The position numbers and the translations under genes were made by a program. Positions 19,398 to 28,260 of a stretch of 64,000 bases of DNA are shown piece by piece; within the stretch, counting starts at the first letter, position 1, and each line of letters begins with the position of its first letter. This stretch comes from an uncultured Eubacteriales bacterium (GTDB lineage: Bacteria > Bacillota > Clostridia > TANB77 > CAG-508). The DNA lies in assembly GCA_949288175.1 (NCBI GenBank), contig CASEIV010000003.1:125625-189624 (forward strand), given 5' to 3'. Under the pieces are notes generated by a model. That model worked only from the letters and a program-made list of their open reading frames with translations. It ran no database searches and was not told the DNA's origin.

Positions 19398-19428
19398 GTT
19401 GCCAAAGGGGACGTGCCATTTTGGCAAC
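19398..19428. repeat. REP-like palindrome, first of an inverted pair
   Basis: 31-base palindrome with arms GTTGCCAAA / TTTGGCAAC and core GGGGACGTGCC. It is the reverse complement of the element at 19470-19500 except for one base. The two flank the accD-accA junction. Confidence 0.8.
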
Positions 19429-19469
19429 TTTTCTTTAAAAATTAATTTTATACTTATATTTTCATTTTA

Positions 19470-19500
19470 GTTGCCAAAGTGGCACGTCCCCTTTGGCAAC
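19470..19500. repeat. REP-like palindrome, second of an inverted pair
   Basis: 31 bases, arms GTTGCCAAAG / CTTTGGCAAC, core TGGCACGTCCC. It lies directly after the accD stop codon. Confidence 0.8.
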
Positions 19501-19505
19501 CTCTA

Positions 19506-20354
19506 CTATGCTTTATGTAATCTGATTAATTTTGCAATTGTTGATTTCATATCTTTTCTTTCTACGATTTTATCAATAAATCCATGTTCTAACAAAAATT
19601 CTGAACTTTGGAATCCCTCTGGTAGTTTTTGATTAATGGTTTGTTCTATAACCCTTGGTCCTGCAAATCCAATTAATGCATGTGGTTCTGCTAAAATAAT
19701 ATCTCCTAAACTTGCAAAACTTGCTGTTACTCCTCCTGTTGTTGGGTCTGTTAATACAGATATATATAATTGTCCTGCTTTATCTAATTTTGTAAGTGCA
19801 CTTGATGTTTTCGCCATTTGCATTAAAGATATCATTCCTTCTTGCATTCTGGCACCACCTGATACACAAAATATGACTAATGGTAATTTCTTTTTAGCTG
19901 CTGTTTCAATTGCTAATGTAATTCTTTCTCCTACTGCTGATCCCATACTTCCCATTAAAAAGTTTCCATCCATAACAGCAAGAACTGCTTTTTCTCCTTC
20001 TATCTCACATATACCACATTTTACTGCTTCATCTATTTTTGTTTTTTCCTTTAGCATTTCTACTTTTTTCATATATCCCTTAAAATTTAATGGATCTTTT
20101 GTAACAATATCTCCACCAATTTTTTTAAAGGTTCCTTCATCTGCAATTTGTTTAATTCTTCTTCTTGATGATAATCTAAAATGTTTTCCACAATTTGGGC
20201 ATACGCTCAAGTTTTGATGCAAATCATCTTTATAGATAATTTCTTTACATTTATCACATTTTACCCATTTTCCTATCATCATATCTGAAGCTTTTTCATT
20301 TTTGACTCTTTTTTCTTCCTTTTGATTTATCTTTTTTACTTTGTCGATTACCAA
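19506..20354 (-). CDS. accD: Acetyl-CoA carboxylase carboxyltransferase, beta subunit
   Basis: 282 aa. The N-terminal zinc ribbon has Cys33, Cys36, Cys52 and Cys55 (CDKC, CPNC). The carboxyltransferase domain carries [19 protein letters not shown] and [12 protein letters not shown]. It pairs with AccA. The start is a TTG at 20354 with GGAGG eight bases upstream. An overlapping out-of-frame ATG CCT TGG TAA lies between SD and start. The protein is complete. Confidence 0.95.
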   Translation of the reverse strand: MVIDKVKKINQKEEKRVKNEKASDMMIGKWVKCDKCKEIIYKDDLHQNLSVCPNCGKHFRLSSRRRIKQIADEGTFKKIGGDIVTKDPLNFKGYMKKVEMLKEKTKIDEAVKCGICEIEGEKAVLAVMDGNFLMGSMGSAVGERITLAIETAAKKKLPLVIFCVSGGARMQEGMISLMQMAKTSSALTKLDKAGQLYISVLTDPTTGGVTASFASLGDIILAEPHALIGFAGPRVIEQTINQKLPEGFQSSEFLLEHGFIDKIVERKDMKSTIAKLIRLHKA

Positions 20355-20472
20355 GGCATTTCCCTCCTTTTATATCTTTGCTATTATATATGTATTTTCA
20401 ATTTATTTCAACTAGGATAAGTAGTCAAAAGAAAAGATTTTTGTCGCATAGACAAACGATCCCTATGCGACA

Positions 20473-21816
20473 TTACATATTAAATTCTTTTTTGATAAAT
20501 GATGTATCATAATGATTTGTTTTAAAGTTTTCATTTTCTAATATTTTTAATAAAAAGTCTATATTTGTTGTGATTCCTTCTATTACAAATTCTGCTACAG
20601 CACTTTTCATTTTTGCAATAGATTCTTCTCTATTTTTTCCATGAACAATCAATTTTGCAAGCATAGAATCATAGGTTGGTGGAACTGTATATCCACTATA
20701 TATAGCAGTGTCTACTCTTATACCATTTCCTCCTGGAATATGTAATCCTGTTATCGTTCCTGGACATGGCATAAAGTTTTTATCTGGATTTTCTGCATTA
20801 ATTCTTACTTCCATAGAATGTCCATCAAACTTGATTTCTTCTTGTTTATATGTTAATTCTTCTCCACCTGCAATTTTGATTTGTTCTTTTATAATATCTA
20901 CTCCTGTCACCATTTCTGTTACAGGATGTTCTACTTGTACTCTTGTATTCATTTCCATGAAGTAAAAATCCTTGTTTTTATCCACTAAAAATTCAATTGT
21001 TCCTGCATTAGAATATCCAATTTCTTTTACTGCTTTTACTGCGACTTCTCCCATTTTCTTTCTTGTTTTTTCATCTAATATACCACTTGGTGTTTCTTCT
21101 AATACCTTTTGATTTCTTCTTTGTACAGAACAATCTCTTTCTCCTAAATGAATGCAATTTCCATGTTCATCTGCTAATATTTGAATTTCTACATGTCTTG
21201 GATTTTCTACAAATTTTTCTAAATATAAGCTGTCATCATTAAATGCTACTTTTGCTTCTTGTTTTACAATATCATATTCTTTTTCTAATTCTTCTTTAGA
21301 ATAGGCAATTCGAATACCTCTTCCGCCACCTCCTGCTGATGCTTTTAACATAACAGGATATTTGATTTGTTCTGCTAGATTAACAGCTTGTTTTTTTGAA
21401 TAAATTAGTCCATCTGAACCAGGTACAACTGGAACACCTGCTCTTTTCATCGTTTCTTTTGCTTTTGATTTGTTTCCTAATAATTCGATTAGTTTATAAT
21501 CTGGTCCAATAAATTTAATTCCTGTTTCTTGGCAAATCTTTGCAAAATTTGGATTTTCTGATAAGAATCCAAATCCTGGGTGAATACTGTCTGCTCCTGT
21601 TAAGCATGCTGCTTCTAATATTGCTTTTACATTTAAGTAACTTTTATTTGATGGTGCTGGTCCTACACAAATTGCTTCATCTGCTAATTGCACATGTAAG
21701 GCATTTTTATCTGCTTCTGAATAAATAGCTACTGTTCTTATCCCCATTTCTCTACATGCTCTGATAATTCTAACTGCAATCTCTCCTCTATTGGCAATTA
21801 ATACTTTTTTTAACAT
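20473..21816 (-). CDS. accC: Acetyl-CoA carboxylase, biotin carboxylase subunit
   Basis: 447 aa, normal AccC length. It carboxylates the biotin of BCCP using ATP and bicarbonate. It contains the N-terminal VLIANRGEIAVRIIRACRE, the Gly-rich ATP-grasp loop SAGGGGRGIR (near residue 165), and the catalytic block EMNTRVQVEHPVTE (near 290). GGGGGAA precedes the ATG. It heads the accC-accD-accA-fabI series. The biotin carrier gene accB, usually the immediate neighbour, is not present in the window. Confidence 0.96.
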   Translation of the reverse strand: MLKKVLIANRGEIAVRIIRACREMGIRTVAIYSEADKNALHVQLADEAICVGPAPSNKSYLNVKAILEAACLTGADSIHPGFGFLSENPNFAKICQETGIKFIGPDYKLIELLGNKSKAKETMKRAGVPVVPGSDGLIYSKKQAVNLAEQIKYPVMLKASAGGGGRGIRIAYSKEELEKEYDIVKQEAKVAFNDDSLYLEKFVENPRHVEIQILADEHGNCIHLGERDCSVQRRNQKVLEETPSGILDEKTRKKMGEVAVKAVKEIGYSNAGTIEFLVDKNKDFYFMEMNTRVQVEHPVTEMVTGVDIIKEQIKIAGGEELTYKQEEIKFDGHSMEVRINAENPDKNFMPCPGTITGLHIPGGNGIRVDTAIYSGYTVPPTYDSMLAKLIVHGKNREESIAKMKSAVAEFVIEGITTNIDFLLKILENENFKTNHYDTSFIKKEFNM

Positions 21817-21871
21817 GAAAATTCCCCCTACGAAAGATAATTTTATATAATAATTTCTTTAATCTCTTAAA

Positions 21872-21897
21872 AAAAGACAGCTTATATACTGTCTTTT
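21872..21897 (-). terminator. Leader hairpin before accC (possible attenuator)
   Basis: 9-bp stem AAAAGACAG / CTGTCTTTT with an 8-base loop and a T7 tract on the minus strand. It lies between the promoter and the RBS, starting only a few bases after the predicted transcription start. Confidence 0.6.
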
Positions 21898-21908
21898 ATA
21901 CCTTTAAT

Positions 21909-21937
21909 ATTATATATATTTTTTTAATTTTTTTCAA
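21909..21937 (-). promoter_or_regulatory. SigA-type promoter of the acc/fabI genes
   Basis: Minus strand -35 TTGAAA (21937-21932), 17-base spacer, -10 TATAAT (21914-21909). Confidence 0.8.
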
Positions 21938-22056
21938 GCTAGTACAGGTGGTCAGGTAAAATCTATTTTTCCAAATTGATACTGACATTAAATGTCAATA
22001 CAACAATCACTTCTTTTGTGTCATAATTACTTTAAACATTCGTTTAAGGTGATGTT

Positions 22057-22263
22057 ATGATAAAAGAAAAAAGAAAAGCAAAAAAATATACCCAAGAAAA
22101 AATGTCTGAAATACTAGGAATTAGTTTAAGACAATATATACGAATTGATAATGAAGAAGATTTACCTAGAAGAGATGTTTTAAAAAACCTAATTTTAGAA
22201 TTAGAACTAACAGATGAAGAACTGGGTGAATATATAAGAATTATGGCTAATAAAATAGCTTAA
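22057..22263 (+). CDS. Small XRE-type helix-turn-helix protein
   Basis: 68 aa, made of a single Cro/C1-type HTH (KKYTQEKMSEILGISLRQYIR) plus a short helical tail. This is the size of minimal XRE regulators. AAGGTGATGTT precedes the ATG. It is one of few plus-strand genes and is convergent with spoIIIAH. Its target is unknown; acc/fab control is possible by location only. Confidence 0.75.
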   Translation: MIKEKRKAKKYTQEKMSEILGISLRQYIRIDNEEDLPRRDVLKNLILELELTDEELGEYIRIMANKIA

Positions 22264-22318
22264 GAATATTTTATTATAAATTTATTAATATAATTTAATA
22301 TTCTTAAGCTATTTTTTA
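22254..22318. terminator. Bidirectional terminator between the HTH gene and spoIIIAH
   Basis: 17-base arms AATAGCTTAAGAATATT and their exact complement around an AT-rich loop, with TTTTTT following on the plus strand. It serves the convergent genes. Confidence 0.8.
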
Positions 22319-22389
22319 TTTATCAAAAATCAACTTTTGTCTTATCTTTGCTTACATACATTTTTTCATATATACTAGGTTAAATCTTT

Positions 22390-23097
22390 CTATTTTGTAG
22401 ATATATGTATATTTTCAATTTCTGCCTGTAATTCTCTAGAAATAATATTTTGTATTTGTGCCACTTCTTCTTGTTGTAATTGTTCTGCTCCAATAATCAC
22501 ACTAATACTATCTCCATTTACAAAAATAATATTATTCGTAAAACCTTTTGTGCTTATCAAATTTTCACATATCATGATACTATTTTTTATATCATTAATT
22601 TTTTTGATTTCTTCTGTAGCACTTTGTTTTTGAGTTTCTAAGCTATTGCTACTATTTAATACATTCTCATAACTTTCTATCATCTGTGAATACATAGTAT
22701 CTCTTTCCAATTTTGATTTTGTAAAATATTCATCTGTTGTGACTGTCGCACTTGTTTGAGTTACTGTATGATTTTCTGTTGTATTTGTGTTTTGTGTCAC
22801 ATTTTCATTTGTTTCTTGAGTTGCATTTCCGTTTGTATTACTTATATTTTCGGTCACATTTTCGGTTGTATTTTCTGCTACTTCATTTTCGCTAACTGCT
22901 TCACTATTTACTAATGTGGCATCTCCGATATCTGCAATTTGCATATCATCATTTGCTTCCATTTCCATAGTAGTTTGTGCAGATACTTGTTCTGCTGTAT
23001 TAGTAGTATAATTCAAATACCCAGCAGTTACTAACATTAAAGCAATCACATAAATAATCACTTGGTTTTTCTTTAATAATCCTTTCATTATTTTCAT
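22390..23097 (-). CDS. spoIIIAH: Stage III sporulation protein AH
   Basis: 235 aa. SpoIIIAH in the mother-cell membrane binds SpoIIQ of the forespore to form the feeding channel. It has one N-terminal transmembrane helix (about 12-28), a Thr/Asn/Glu-rich low-complexity linker (about 40-125), and a C-terminal YscJ/FliF-like ring domain beginning near YFTKSKLERDTMYSQ. GGAAGG precedes the ATG. It is the last gene of the spoIIIA operon, set 110 bases after spoIIIAG, with a REP-like palindrome in the gap. Confidence 0.93.
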   Translation of the reverse strand: MKIMKGLLKKNQVIIYVIALMLVTAGYLNYTTNTAEQVSAQTTMEMEANDDMQIADIGDATLVNSEAVSENEVAENTTENVTENISNTNGNATQETNENVTQNTNTTENHTVTQTSATVTTDEYFTKSKLERDTMYSQMIESYENVLNSSNSLETQKQSATEEIKKINDIKNSIMICENLISTKGFTNNIIFVNGDSISVIIGAEQLQQEEVAQIQNIISRELQAEIENIHISTK

Positions 23098-23130
23098 AGA
23101 ATTACCTTCCTTTCAATGTTTTTTCATTCA

Positions 23131-23208
23131 GGTCTGTCCCTTTCGTTTCATTTTGAAACATTGGGGACGGGTTAAATCGTTTCAAAATGGAACGATTTGG
23201 CACGTCCC
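23131..23208. repeat. REP-like compound palindrome at the end of spoIIIAG
   Basis: Contains GGTCTGTCCC, GTTTCATTTTGAAAC, GGGGACGGG and GATTTGGCACGTCCCTA. It is a shuffled version of the 40.6-kb element. Its last bases supply the spoIIIAG TAG stop codon. Confidence 0.75.
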
Positions 23209-23831
23209 TAACGTTCCATTTCAAATACTTGTATTTTATGTGTTGCTAAACCTGTGACTGCTTCTACTGCTTGAATGATACTTGTTTTTACTTCTGCGTT
23301 TCCTGCTCCTTTGGCTGTAATAATCGCCCCTTCTATCTGAGGTTCTACTACTTTTTGTGTAATGACTGTTTTTTGTCCATCATTTTCTTCATAAATAATT
23401 TCTTTTTGTGAATCGGTTTCTTCTATAGTTCTTGTTCCTCCTGATGTATCTGTTTCTTCTGTATTACTGGTTTGTGTACTTTCATTATACATAGGAATAA
23501 TTTCACTCGATTCCGAATAATTGATAAATACATTTACTTCTCCTACTCCTTGGATTTTTGATAAAATATCTTCTAATTTCATTTCTAGTTCGTTCGTGGT
23601 GTTACTTGATACTTGTAATGAAGATGTATTACTAGTTGCTAATTGTTTTGAAGTATCATTTTGTCCCCCCTTATCTTTACTGTTATCTTTATCTCCATTC
23701 CATATGATATTGATGATAACAATTGTGACAATTAATATCACAACAAAAAATACCAAATTTTCTATTTTCTTTTTATTATTTTTATTTCCATCTTCTGGAT
23801 TGATTAACCCTTTTAATTTATCTTTAAACAT
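23208..23831 (-). CDS. spoIIIAG: Stage III sporulation protein AG
   Basis: 207 aa. One transmembrane helix (about 25-45) is followed by a Ser/Thr-rich linker and the ring-building domain (LEDILSKIQGVGEVNVFINY onward, ending with a KTSIIQAVEAVTGLATHKI helix). SpoIIIAG forms the large ring of the mother cell-forespore channel. GAGGAAAC precedes the ATG. It overlaps the end of spoIIIAF by 19 bases, indicating translational coupling. The stop codon lies in a REP-like repeat. Confidence 0.93.
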   Translation of the reverse strand: MFKDKLKGLINPEDGNKNNKKKIENLVFFVVILIVTIVIINIIWNGDKDNSKDKGGQNDTSKQLATSNTSSLQVSSNTTNELEMKLEDILSKIQGVGEVNVFINYSESSEIIPMYNESTQTSNTEETDTSGGTRTIEETDSQKEIIYEENDGQKTVITQKVVEPQIEGAIITAKGAGNAEVKTSIIQAVEAVTGLATHKIQVFEMER

Positions 23832-24469
23832 GTTTCCTCAACTCCATATTCTTCTTTTAAGAATTTTTTTATCTTTTGAATATCACGATTACTGATATTT
23901 TGTTTACTCTCATCTTGTTCCTTATCAGTTTTATTAATTTTTCCAACGGTTGTATTGACTGGTTTTATCTTTTGAATTTCATTTACTAACTTATCTTCGA
24001 TTGTTTCTGATTGCTCTGTTCCATTTTCTTCTTGATTGTTTTCTTGCTCTTCATTTTTTTCAACTGTTAAAACAATTTCTTCTATATAATTTTCTTCATT
24101 TTCGCTAGATAATGTTGCATATACGTTACAAGTTATAACCTGATATCCTAATTCCTCTACTTTTTTAGTGATATCTTTTTCTAATTCTTCTATATAGATT
24201 TCTTCTATTCGACTATTCACAGAACTTTGTTCTCCATTTGTTTGATTGGTTGTGTAATTACCAATATATTCATTCAAATCATAAGAACTGACATCTAATA
24301 TATCTTTATTCTTAACAAATGGTGACAGGATATTAAAAATAATATATATACCAAATACCATTCTGACATATTTTTTTGTTTTATTATTGGGTAATAACAT
24401 TTCCAAAATGGATATGACAATAATGGCTAGTCCTAAGCTTTTTGCCCAATCACTTAAAAACTCTATCAT
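23813..24469 (-). CDS. spoIIIAF: Stage III sporulation protein AF
   Basis: 218 aa. Two N-terminal transmembrane helices (about 7-25 and 35-52) are followed by a soluble ring-like domain with an acidic Gln/Glu-rich linker. Position in the operon and the start MIEFLSDWAKSLGLAIIVIS fit SpoIIIAF. GTAGGGGAAG precedes the ATG. It starts only 8 bases after spoIIIAE ends. Confidence 0.9.
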   Translation of the reverse strand: MIEFLSDWAKSLGLAIIVISILEMLLPNNKTKKYVRMVFGIYIIFNILSPFVKNKDILDVSSYDLNEYIGNYTTNQTNGEQSSVNSRIEEIYIEELEKDITKKVEELGYQVITCNVYATLSSENEENYIEEIVLTVEKNEEQENNQEENGTEQSETIEDKLVNEIQKIKPVNTTVGKINKTDKEQDESKQNISNRDIQKIKKFLKEEYGVEETCLKIN

Positions 24470-24477
24470 AACTTCCC

Positions 24478-25629
24478 CTACCTATACATCATTCCTGTAT
24501 TGGATATCTTAACAACTAAAGCTGTGCCAACAATTAGCATAACAGATATAGAACATAAAATTGCCAAAAAGATTTTATACACATCTCCTATTTGATCTAA
24601 TAAGCTTGTAATATTTTTATCTGCTATTGGTTCACAGATTGCCGCCATTAACTTATATGCCATTGTAAAGATTCCTAATTTTAAGATTGGCATGATACAA
24701 ATTCCTACCACAATCATAATTCCAATAACACCTACTGCATTTTTTAAAATGATTCCACACCCTAAAACCGTATCTACTGCATCTCCTAGAATTTTTCCTA
24801 CCACAGGTATTACTGAACTAACAACTGCTTTTGTTGTTTTAGCAGTAATACCATCTACACTACTAGAAAGTGTCCCTTCTAGTGAAATGACTGCTACAAA
24901 AATAGTAAGAACAATTCCAAAGAACCACACGACTCCTGATTTTAAGAATTTCGATAATTTGTCTATTTGTACATTATCTGAAATTTTGGATATGGCAATT
25001 AAACTCGTAAAGACTAAGACAATTGGAATGATAAGTGTTTGTATCATGTTTCCTATAAAATTAATTAAGAATAATATAATAGGTTCTAATACACCACTGG
25101 TTGTAATACTTCCTGTATATATCATGAGTGAAATGAGTAAAGGAATTAATATATTCATAAATCCAATTAAATTATTACAGGTATCTTTTACAACTTGTAC
25201 AATATCAGAAAAGTTCATCATGACAATGGTAACAATTAATATGTATTGAACATAGTAAATCAATTTTGAAATCGTATCATTTTCTAAACTTTCACTAACA
25301 GATTTTAATATACTATGTATCACCACAATGGCTAATATACTTCCTAATACTGTTAAACCATCTACCAGTTCTCCTCCTAATAAACTAAGTACTTTTTTGA
25401 ATAATGTTTGATTATCCACCTCTCCTTTTATGGCATTTTCAAGGATTTCATTCATATCGATATCTTCAAAAAACTCACCTGAATATTCTTCTGCTTGTTC
25501 GATAAATTCATTAATTCCAAATTCTTCTTGTTGTTCCTCTATAGTTTCTTCTTCATTTGCACTTGAGGTTGGCATGATAAGATTTATTAAGAAAATGATA
25601 GCTATCAAAATATATATAAATTTTTTCAT
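24478..25629 (-). CDS. spoIIIAE: Stage III sporulation protein AE
   Basis: 383 aa. A cleavable signal-like N-terminus (1-24), an acidic segment with FIEQAEEYSGEF, and then about eight hydrophobic segments, the typical SpoIIIAE polytopic layout. It is part of the mother-cell membrane channel assembly. GAGGAGG precedes the ATG. The gap to spoIIIAD is 131 bases with a hairpin, unusually wide for this operon. Confidence 0.93.
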   Translation of the reverse strand: MKKFIYILIAIIFLINLIMPTSSANEEETIEEQQEEFGINEFIEQAEEYSGEFFEDIDMNEILENAIKGEVDNQTLFKKVLSLLGGELVDGLTVLGSILAIVVIHSILKSVSESLENDTISKLIYYVQYILIVTIVMMNFSDIVQVVKDTCNNLIGFMNILIPLLISLMIYTGSITTSGVLEPIILFLINFIGNMIQTLIIPIVLVFTSLIAISKISDNVQIDKLSKFLKSGVVWFFGIVLTIFVAVISLEGTLSSSVDGITAKTTKAVVSSVIPVVGKILGDAVDTVLGCGIILKNAVGVIGIMIVVGICIMPILKLGIFTMAYKLMAAICEPIADKNITSLLDQIGDVYKIFLAILCSISVMLIVGTALVVKISNTGMMYR

Positions 25630-25702
25630 TTTGCCTCCTCTTGAATTTTAGAAACTGTTTTTAAAGTTCATTTTATTGTCTTAGACCACAAGGTTCTGGA
25701 GT

Positions 25703-25740
25703 ACCTGACTGCAATCTTTGATTGCTATGTCGGGTCAGGT
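25703..25740. repeat. Hairpin between spoIIIAD and spoIIIAE
   Basis: ACCTGAC / GTCAGGT and GCAAT / ATTGC pair around a TTTG-type loop in an otherwise gene-free 131-base gap. It may be an internal processing or attenuation site, or a small member of the hairpin group. Confidence 0.45.
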
Positions 25741-25760
25741 TCTTATTATTCAAAATTCAT

Positions 25761-26147
25761 TTAAGGCAAAATTTGCAATATAATTTCTAACAAACTAGAT
25801 ATGATGGGTATGGACATAGAAATGATAATAATTTTACTTCCCAACTCTATTTTACTAGCAATCGCTCCCTCTCCTGAATCTCTACATATACTAACTGCAA
25901 ATTCCGAAAGAAAAGCAATTCCTGTTATCTTTATGAGTAACGATAAAAATTGACTGTTAATATTGGCTTTTCCTGCAATTGATTGTATGAGATTTACAAT
26001 TCCTGTTAGTTGGTCTGTTAATAAAAGTAATATCAGTGCCCCTGTTAATAAACTAATATATATCGCAAATTCTGGCTTATATTGTTTTAACAATATGATA
26101 ATAATCAATGCAATTAATCCAATTCCTATAACTCTAATAATCTCCAT
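25761..26147 (-). CDS. spoIIIAD: Stage III sporulation protein AD
   Basis: About 128 aa with four hydrophobic helices and the SpoIIIAD/AC-family pattern ending in IIISMSIPIISSLLEIILQI. An ATG at 26153 abuts the AAAGGAT SD, so the ATG at 26147 (MEIIRVIGIG) is preferred. It follows spoIIIAC by 20 bases. Confidence 0.92.
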   Translation of the reverse strand: MEIIRVIGIGLIALIIIILLKQYKPEFAIYISLLTGALILLLLTDQLTGIVNLIQSIAGKANINSQFLSLLIKITGIAFLSEFAVSICRDSGEGAIASKIELGSKIIIISMSIPIISSLLEIILQILP

Positions 26148-26167
26148 AAACATATCCTTTTTAAAAT

Positions 26168-26362
26168 TTACAAATCAAATATGGTTCTTACTGTGTCGAA
26201 TAAATCACTAATTTCTCTAATTACCATAGTCAGAACAATAATTAATCCTGCCAAAGTTGTCATCATTGCTTGGTCTTCTCTTCCTGCTCTTACCAATACT
26301 TGGTGTAAAACAGCAACTAATATTCCAATTGCTGCTATCCTAAATAACAAATTGATATCCAT
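26168..26362 (-). CDS. spoIIIAC: Stage III sporulation protein AC
   Basis: 64 aa with two transmembrane helices (about 5-23 and 32-52) around the conserved VLVRAGREDQAMM loop. It is paralogous to SpoIIIAD. The size and sequence are typical. Confidence 0.94.
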   Translation of the reverse strand: MDINLLFRIAAIGILVAVLHQVLVRAGREDQAMMTTLAGLIIVLTMVIREISDLFDTVRTIFDL

Positions 26363-26453
26363 AGTTTCTTATCTCATTCCTTTCTCAAAACGCCTATCTA
26401 GTTGAAAAAGAAGCAAATGATTGCCATTATTTTCAACCTTTCTTTTCCTTTTC

Positions 26454-26963
26454 TTAAATTAAAATAATAACGATTGCTAATCCAATAGTTGTTCCAAGTT
26501 TACGATACAATTTTTCATTTTTATTTTTTTCTTGCTGAGCTTCTTTGATTTGTTTTTCTAAAAAATTCTCCGTGATTTCTATCTGGCTAATTTGTCCTTC
26601 CACATCTGTTTGTCCTAACATTTTGGAAAGCATTAATAGTATATGTAAATCTTCATTGGTAAGATTTGTTTCACTCGTCTGTACTGCATTTTCCCAAGCT
26701 TCTCCTGCACTAAAATCTCGCATATTCTTTTCAGCTTTTTCAAAGATTTGTCCTATATTTTCTTTTGCATTATTGGCGATTTCTCTGAATATTTCTGGAA
26801 TCGGTTCATATGTAAATCTGATTTTTGATTTAAAAACATTTAAAATATTCTTGATTTCTTCTAATTCTTCTAATCGATAAGAATATTTTTGGGCTATACA
26901 TCTTCCAATAAAGCTGGATGCGATAAATACGAATAATAGCATAAAATACTTAATCATCTGCAT
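26454..26963 (-). CDS. spoIIIAB: Stage III sporulation protein AB
   Basis: 169 aa with terminal transmembrane helices and a helical soluble middle, resembling the GspF-like fold proposed for SpoIIIAB. A GTG at 26972 lies inside the SD (AAGGTG), so the ATG at 26963 (MQMIKYFMLL) is chosen. It follows spoIIIAA after 126 bases. Confidence 0.9.
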   Translation of the reverse strand: MQMIKYFMLLFVFIASSFIGRCIAQKYSYRLEELEEIKNILNVFKSKIRFTYEPIPEIFREIANNAKENIGQIFEKAEKNMRDFSAGEAWENAVQTSETNLTNEDLHILLMLSKMLGQTDVEGQISQIEITENFLEKQIKEAQQEKNKNEKLYRKLGTTIGLAIVIILI

Positions 26964-27089
26964 ATCATACACCTTGTCCTTTTATTTTAATTTATTTTTC
27001 TTTATATTATATGCACGTACTTTTTCTTCTAGAACAATATCTAGAACAATAGCGGAATTTTTTTATATTTTCTCTGTCCTATTGTATAG

Positions 27090-27959
27090 CTATATAAAAA
27101 TAATTTTCTCAATGATTTTTCTATCTATCAATTTTTTGATATATGGATTACTATGTACATCTTCTATACTTTTTCCATGCATGGTAAATATGCCTTTTAC
27201 ACCAGATAACATAGCCTCTTCTATTGCTTGTATATCCTCATTTCCTCCAATTTCGTCACAAGCAATGATTTCTGGTGCCATTGTTCTTATTAATATTTTA
27301 ATTCCTTTTGCCTTTGATACATTATCAATAATATCTGTTCGAATCCCAACATCATTTTGTGGAATACCTCTATACATAGCTGCAATTTCTCCTCTTTCAT
27401 CAACCACTCCACAAGTTTTCCCTTTAAAATTTATCCCATTAATTCCATTACTTAAATTTCTAATTAAATCTCTCAGAATGGTAGTTTTTCCTTTTCCTGG
27501 TGGTGAAACAATTAATGTATTAAATATATTTTGATTTTTCGTATCAATGACTTGTCCGATAATTCGATTACTACAATTTAGAACTTCCCTAGCAATTCTA
27601 AAATTCAAACTGGTTATATATTTCATATTGATAATTTCTCCATTTTCTACAACCACTGTTCCTGTTATCCCTACTCTATGTCCTCCTCTTATGGTAATAT
27701 ATCCTTCACATAATTGTTTTTTATAGGCATAAATAGAATTTTCACATAACCTTTCCACAATTTGTAATATTTCATTTTGCGTAATTTTATATTCCACAAT
27801 GAGTTCTTTGTCTCTAAGTTTCAAAATTAATGGTCTATCAATTCTAATTCTGATTTCTTGTAATTCATCTTTTATTTTATTATTAGAAATAATCGTATTA
27901 TATAAAATATTGGATAAATTCATTGGAAAAAACTTAACAATTTCTAAAAGCTTTTCCAT
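27090..27959 (-). CDS. spoIIIAA: Stage III sporulation protein AA (ATPase)
   Basis: 289 aa. It is the secretion-type ATPase of the channel. Walker A PPGKGKTT is at 153-160, GIRTDIIDN and IACDEIGGNED (Walker B region) follow, and RGGHRVGITG comes before. GGAAAGGAG precedes the ATG. It is the first gene of the complete spoIIIAA-AH series. A SigE-like -10 (CATAAGGT, 28064-28057) lies about 98 bases upstream, but no convincing -35 was seen, so mother-cell SigE control is expected from the family rather than shown. Confidence 0.95.
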   Translation of the reverse strand: MEKLLEIVKFFPMNLSNILYNTIISNNKIKDELQEIRIRIDRPLILKLRDKELIVEYKITQNEILQIVERLCENSIYAYKKQLCEGYITIRGGHRVGITGTVVVENGEIINMKYITSLNFRIAREVLNCSNRIIGQVIDTKNQNIFNTLIVSPPGKGKTTILRDLIRNLSNGINGINFKGKTCGVVDERGEIAAMYRGIPQNDVGIRTDIIDNVSKAKGIKILIRTMAPEIIACDEIGGNEDIQAIEEAMLSGVKGIFTMHGKSIEDVHSNPYIKKLIDRKIIEKIIFI

Positions 27960-28175
27960 TTTTACTAATCTCCTTTCCTAAAGTACAAATTTGTTAAAAA
28001 AATTTTTTCAATCTTCTCTCCTTTTGTAATACTATATTTGGTTTTTATATAACTTTACCTTATGACTTTACCTACGGTCCAATAATATATATATTCTGAT
28101 ATAATTGATTTATTACCATTTTTTAGGTTATACTTTTATTTATCCATTACACGAATATTTCTCTTATAAATACAA
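27960..28175. promoter_or_regulatory. Leader/promoter region of the spoIIIA operon
   Basis: About 215 gene-free bases. It holds the possible SigE -10 CATAAGGT on the minus strand at 28064-28057 and AT-rich sequence. No riboswitch-like structure was recognised. Confidence 0.35.
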
Positions 28176-28215
28176 CAAAAAAAGTAAGACTTTACATTTT
28201 AATTGTAAGTCTTAC
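28176..28215 (-). terminator. Terminator of the yebC / 653-aa gene transcript
   Basis: On the minus strand GTAAGACTTACA and TGTAAAGTCTTAC pair around ATTAAAA and are followed by T7. Confidence 0.8.
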
Positions 28216-28227
28216 TAATCATTTTGA

Positions 28228-28256
28228 GGGATTTTTGAGTCCGTCCCCAAAATCCC
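28228..28256. repeat. REP-like palindrome (GTCCC-core family)
   Basis: GGGATTTTT, then GAGTCCGTCCCCAAAATCCC, a 20-base match to the core of the 2038-2075 element. It sits directly after the stop codon of the 653-aa gene. Confidence 0.7.
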
Positions 28257-28260
28257 GATT

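Noticed and set aside
28057..28064. SigE promoter of spoIIIA
   Set aside because: CATAAGGT fits a SigE -10, but no acceptable -35 lies at the right distance, so it is only mentioned, not claimed.
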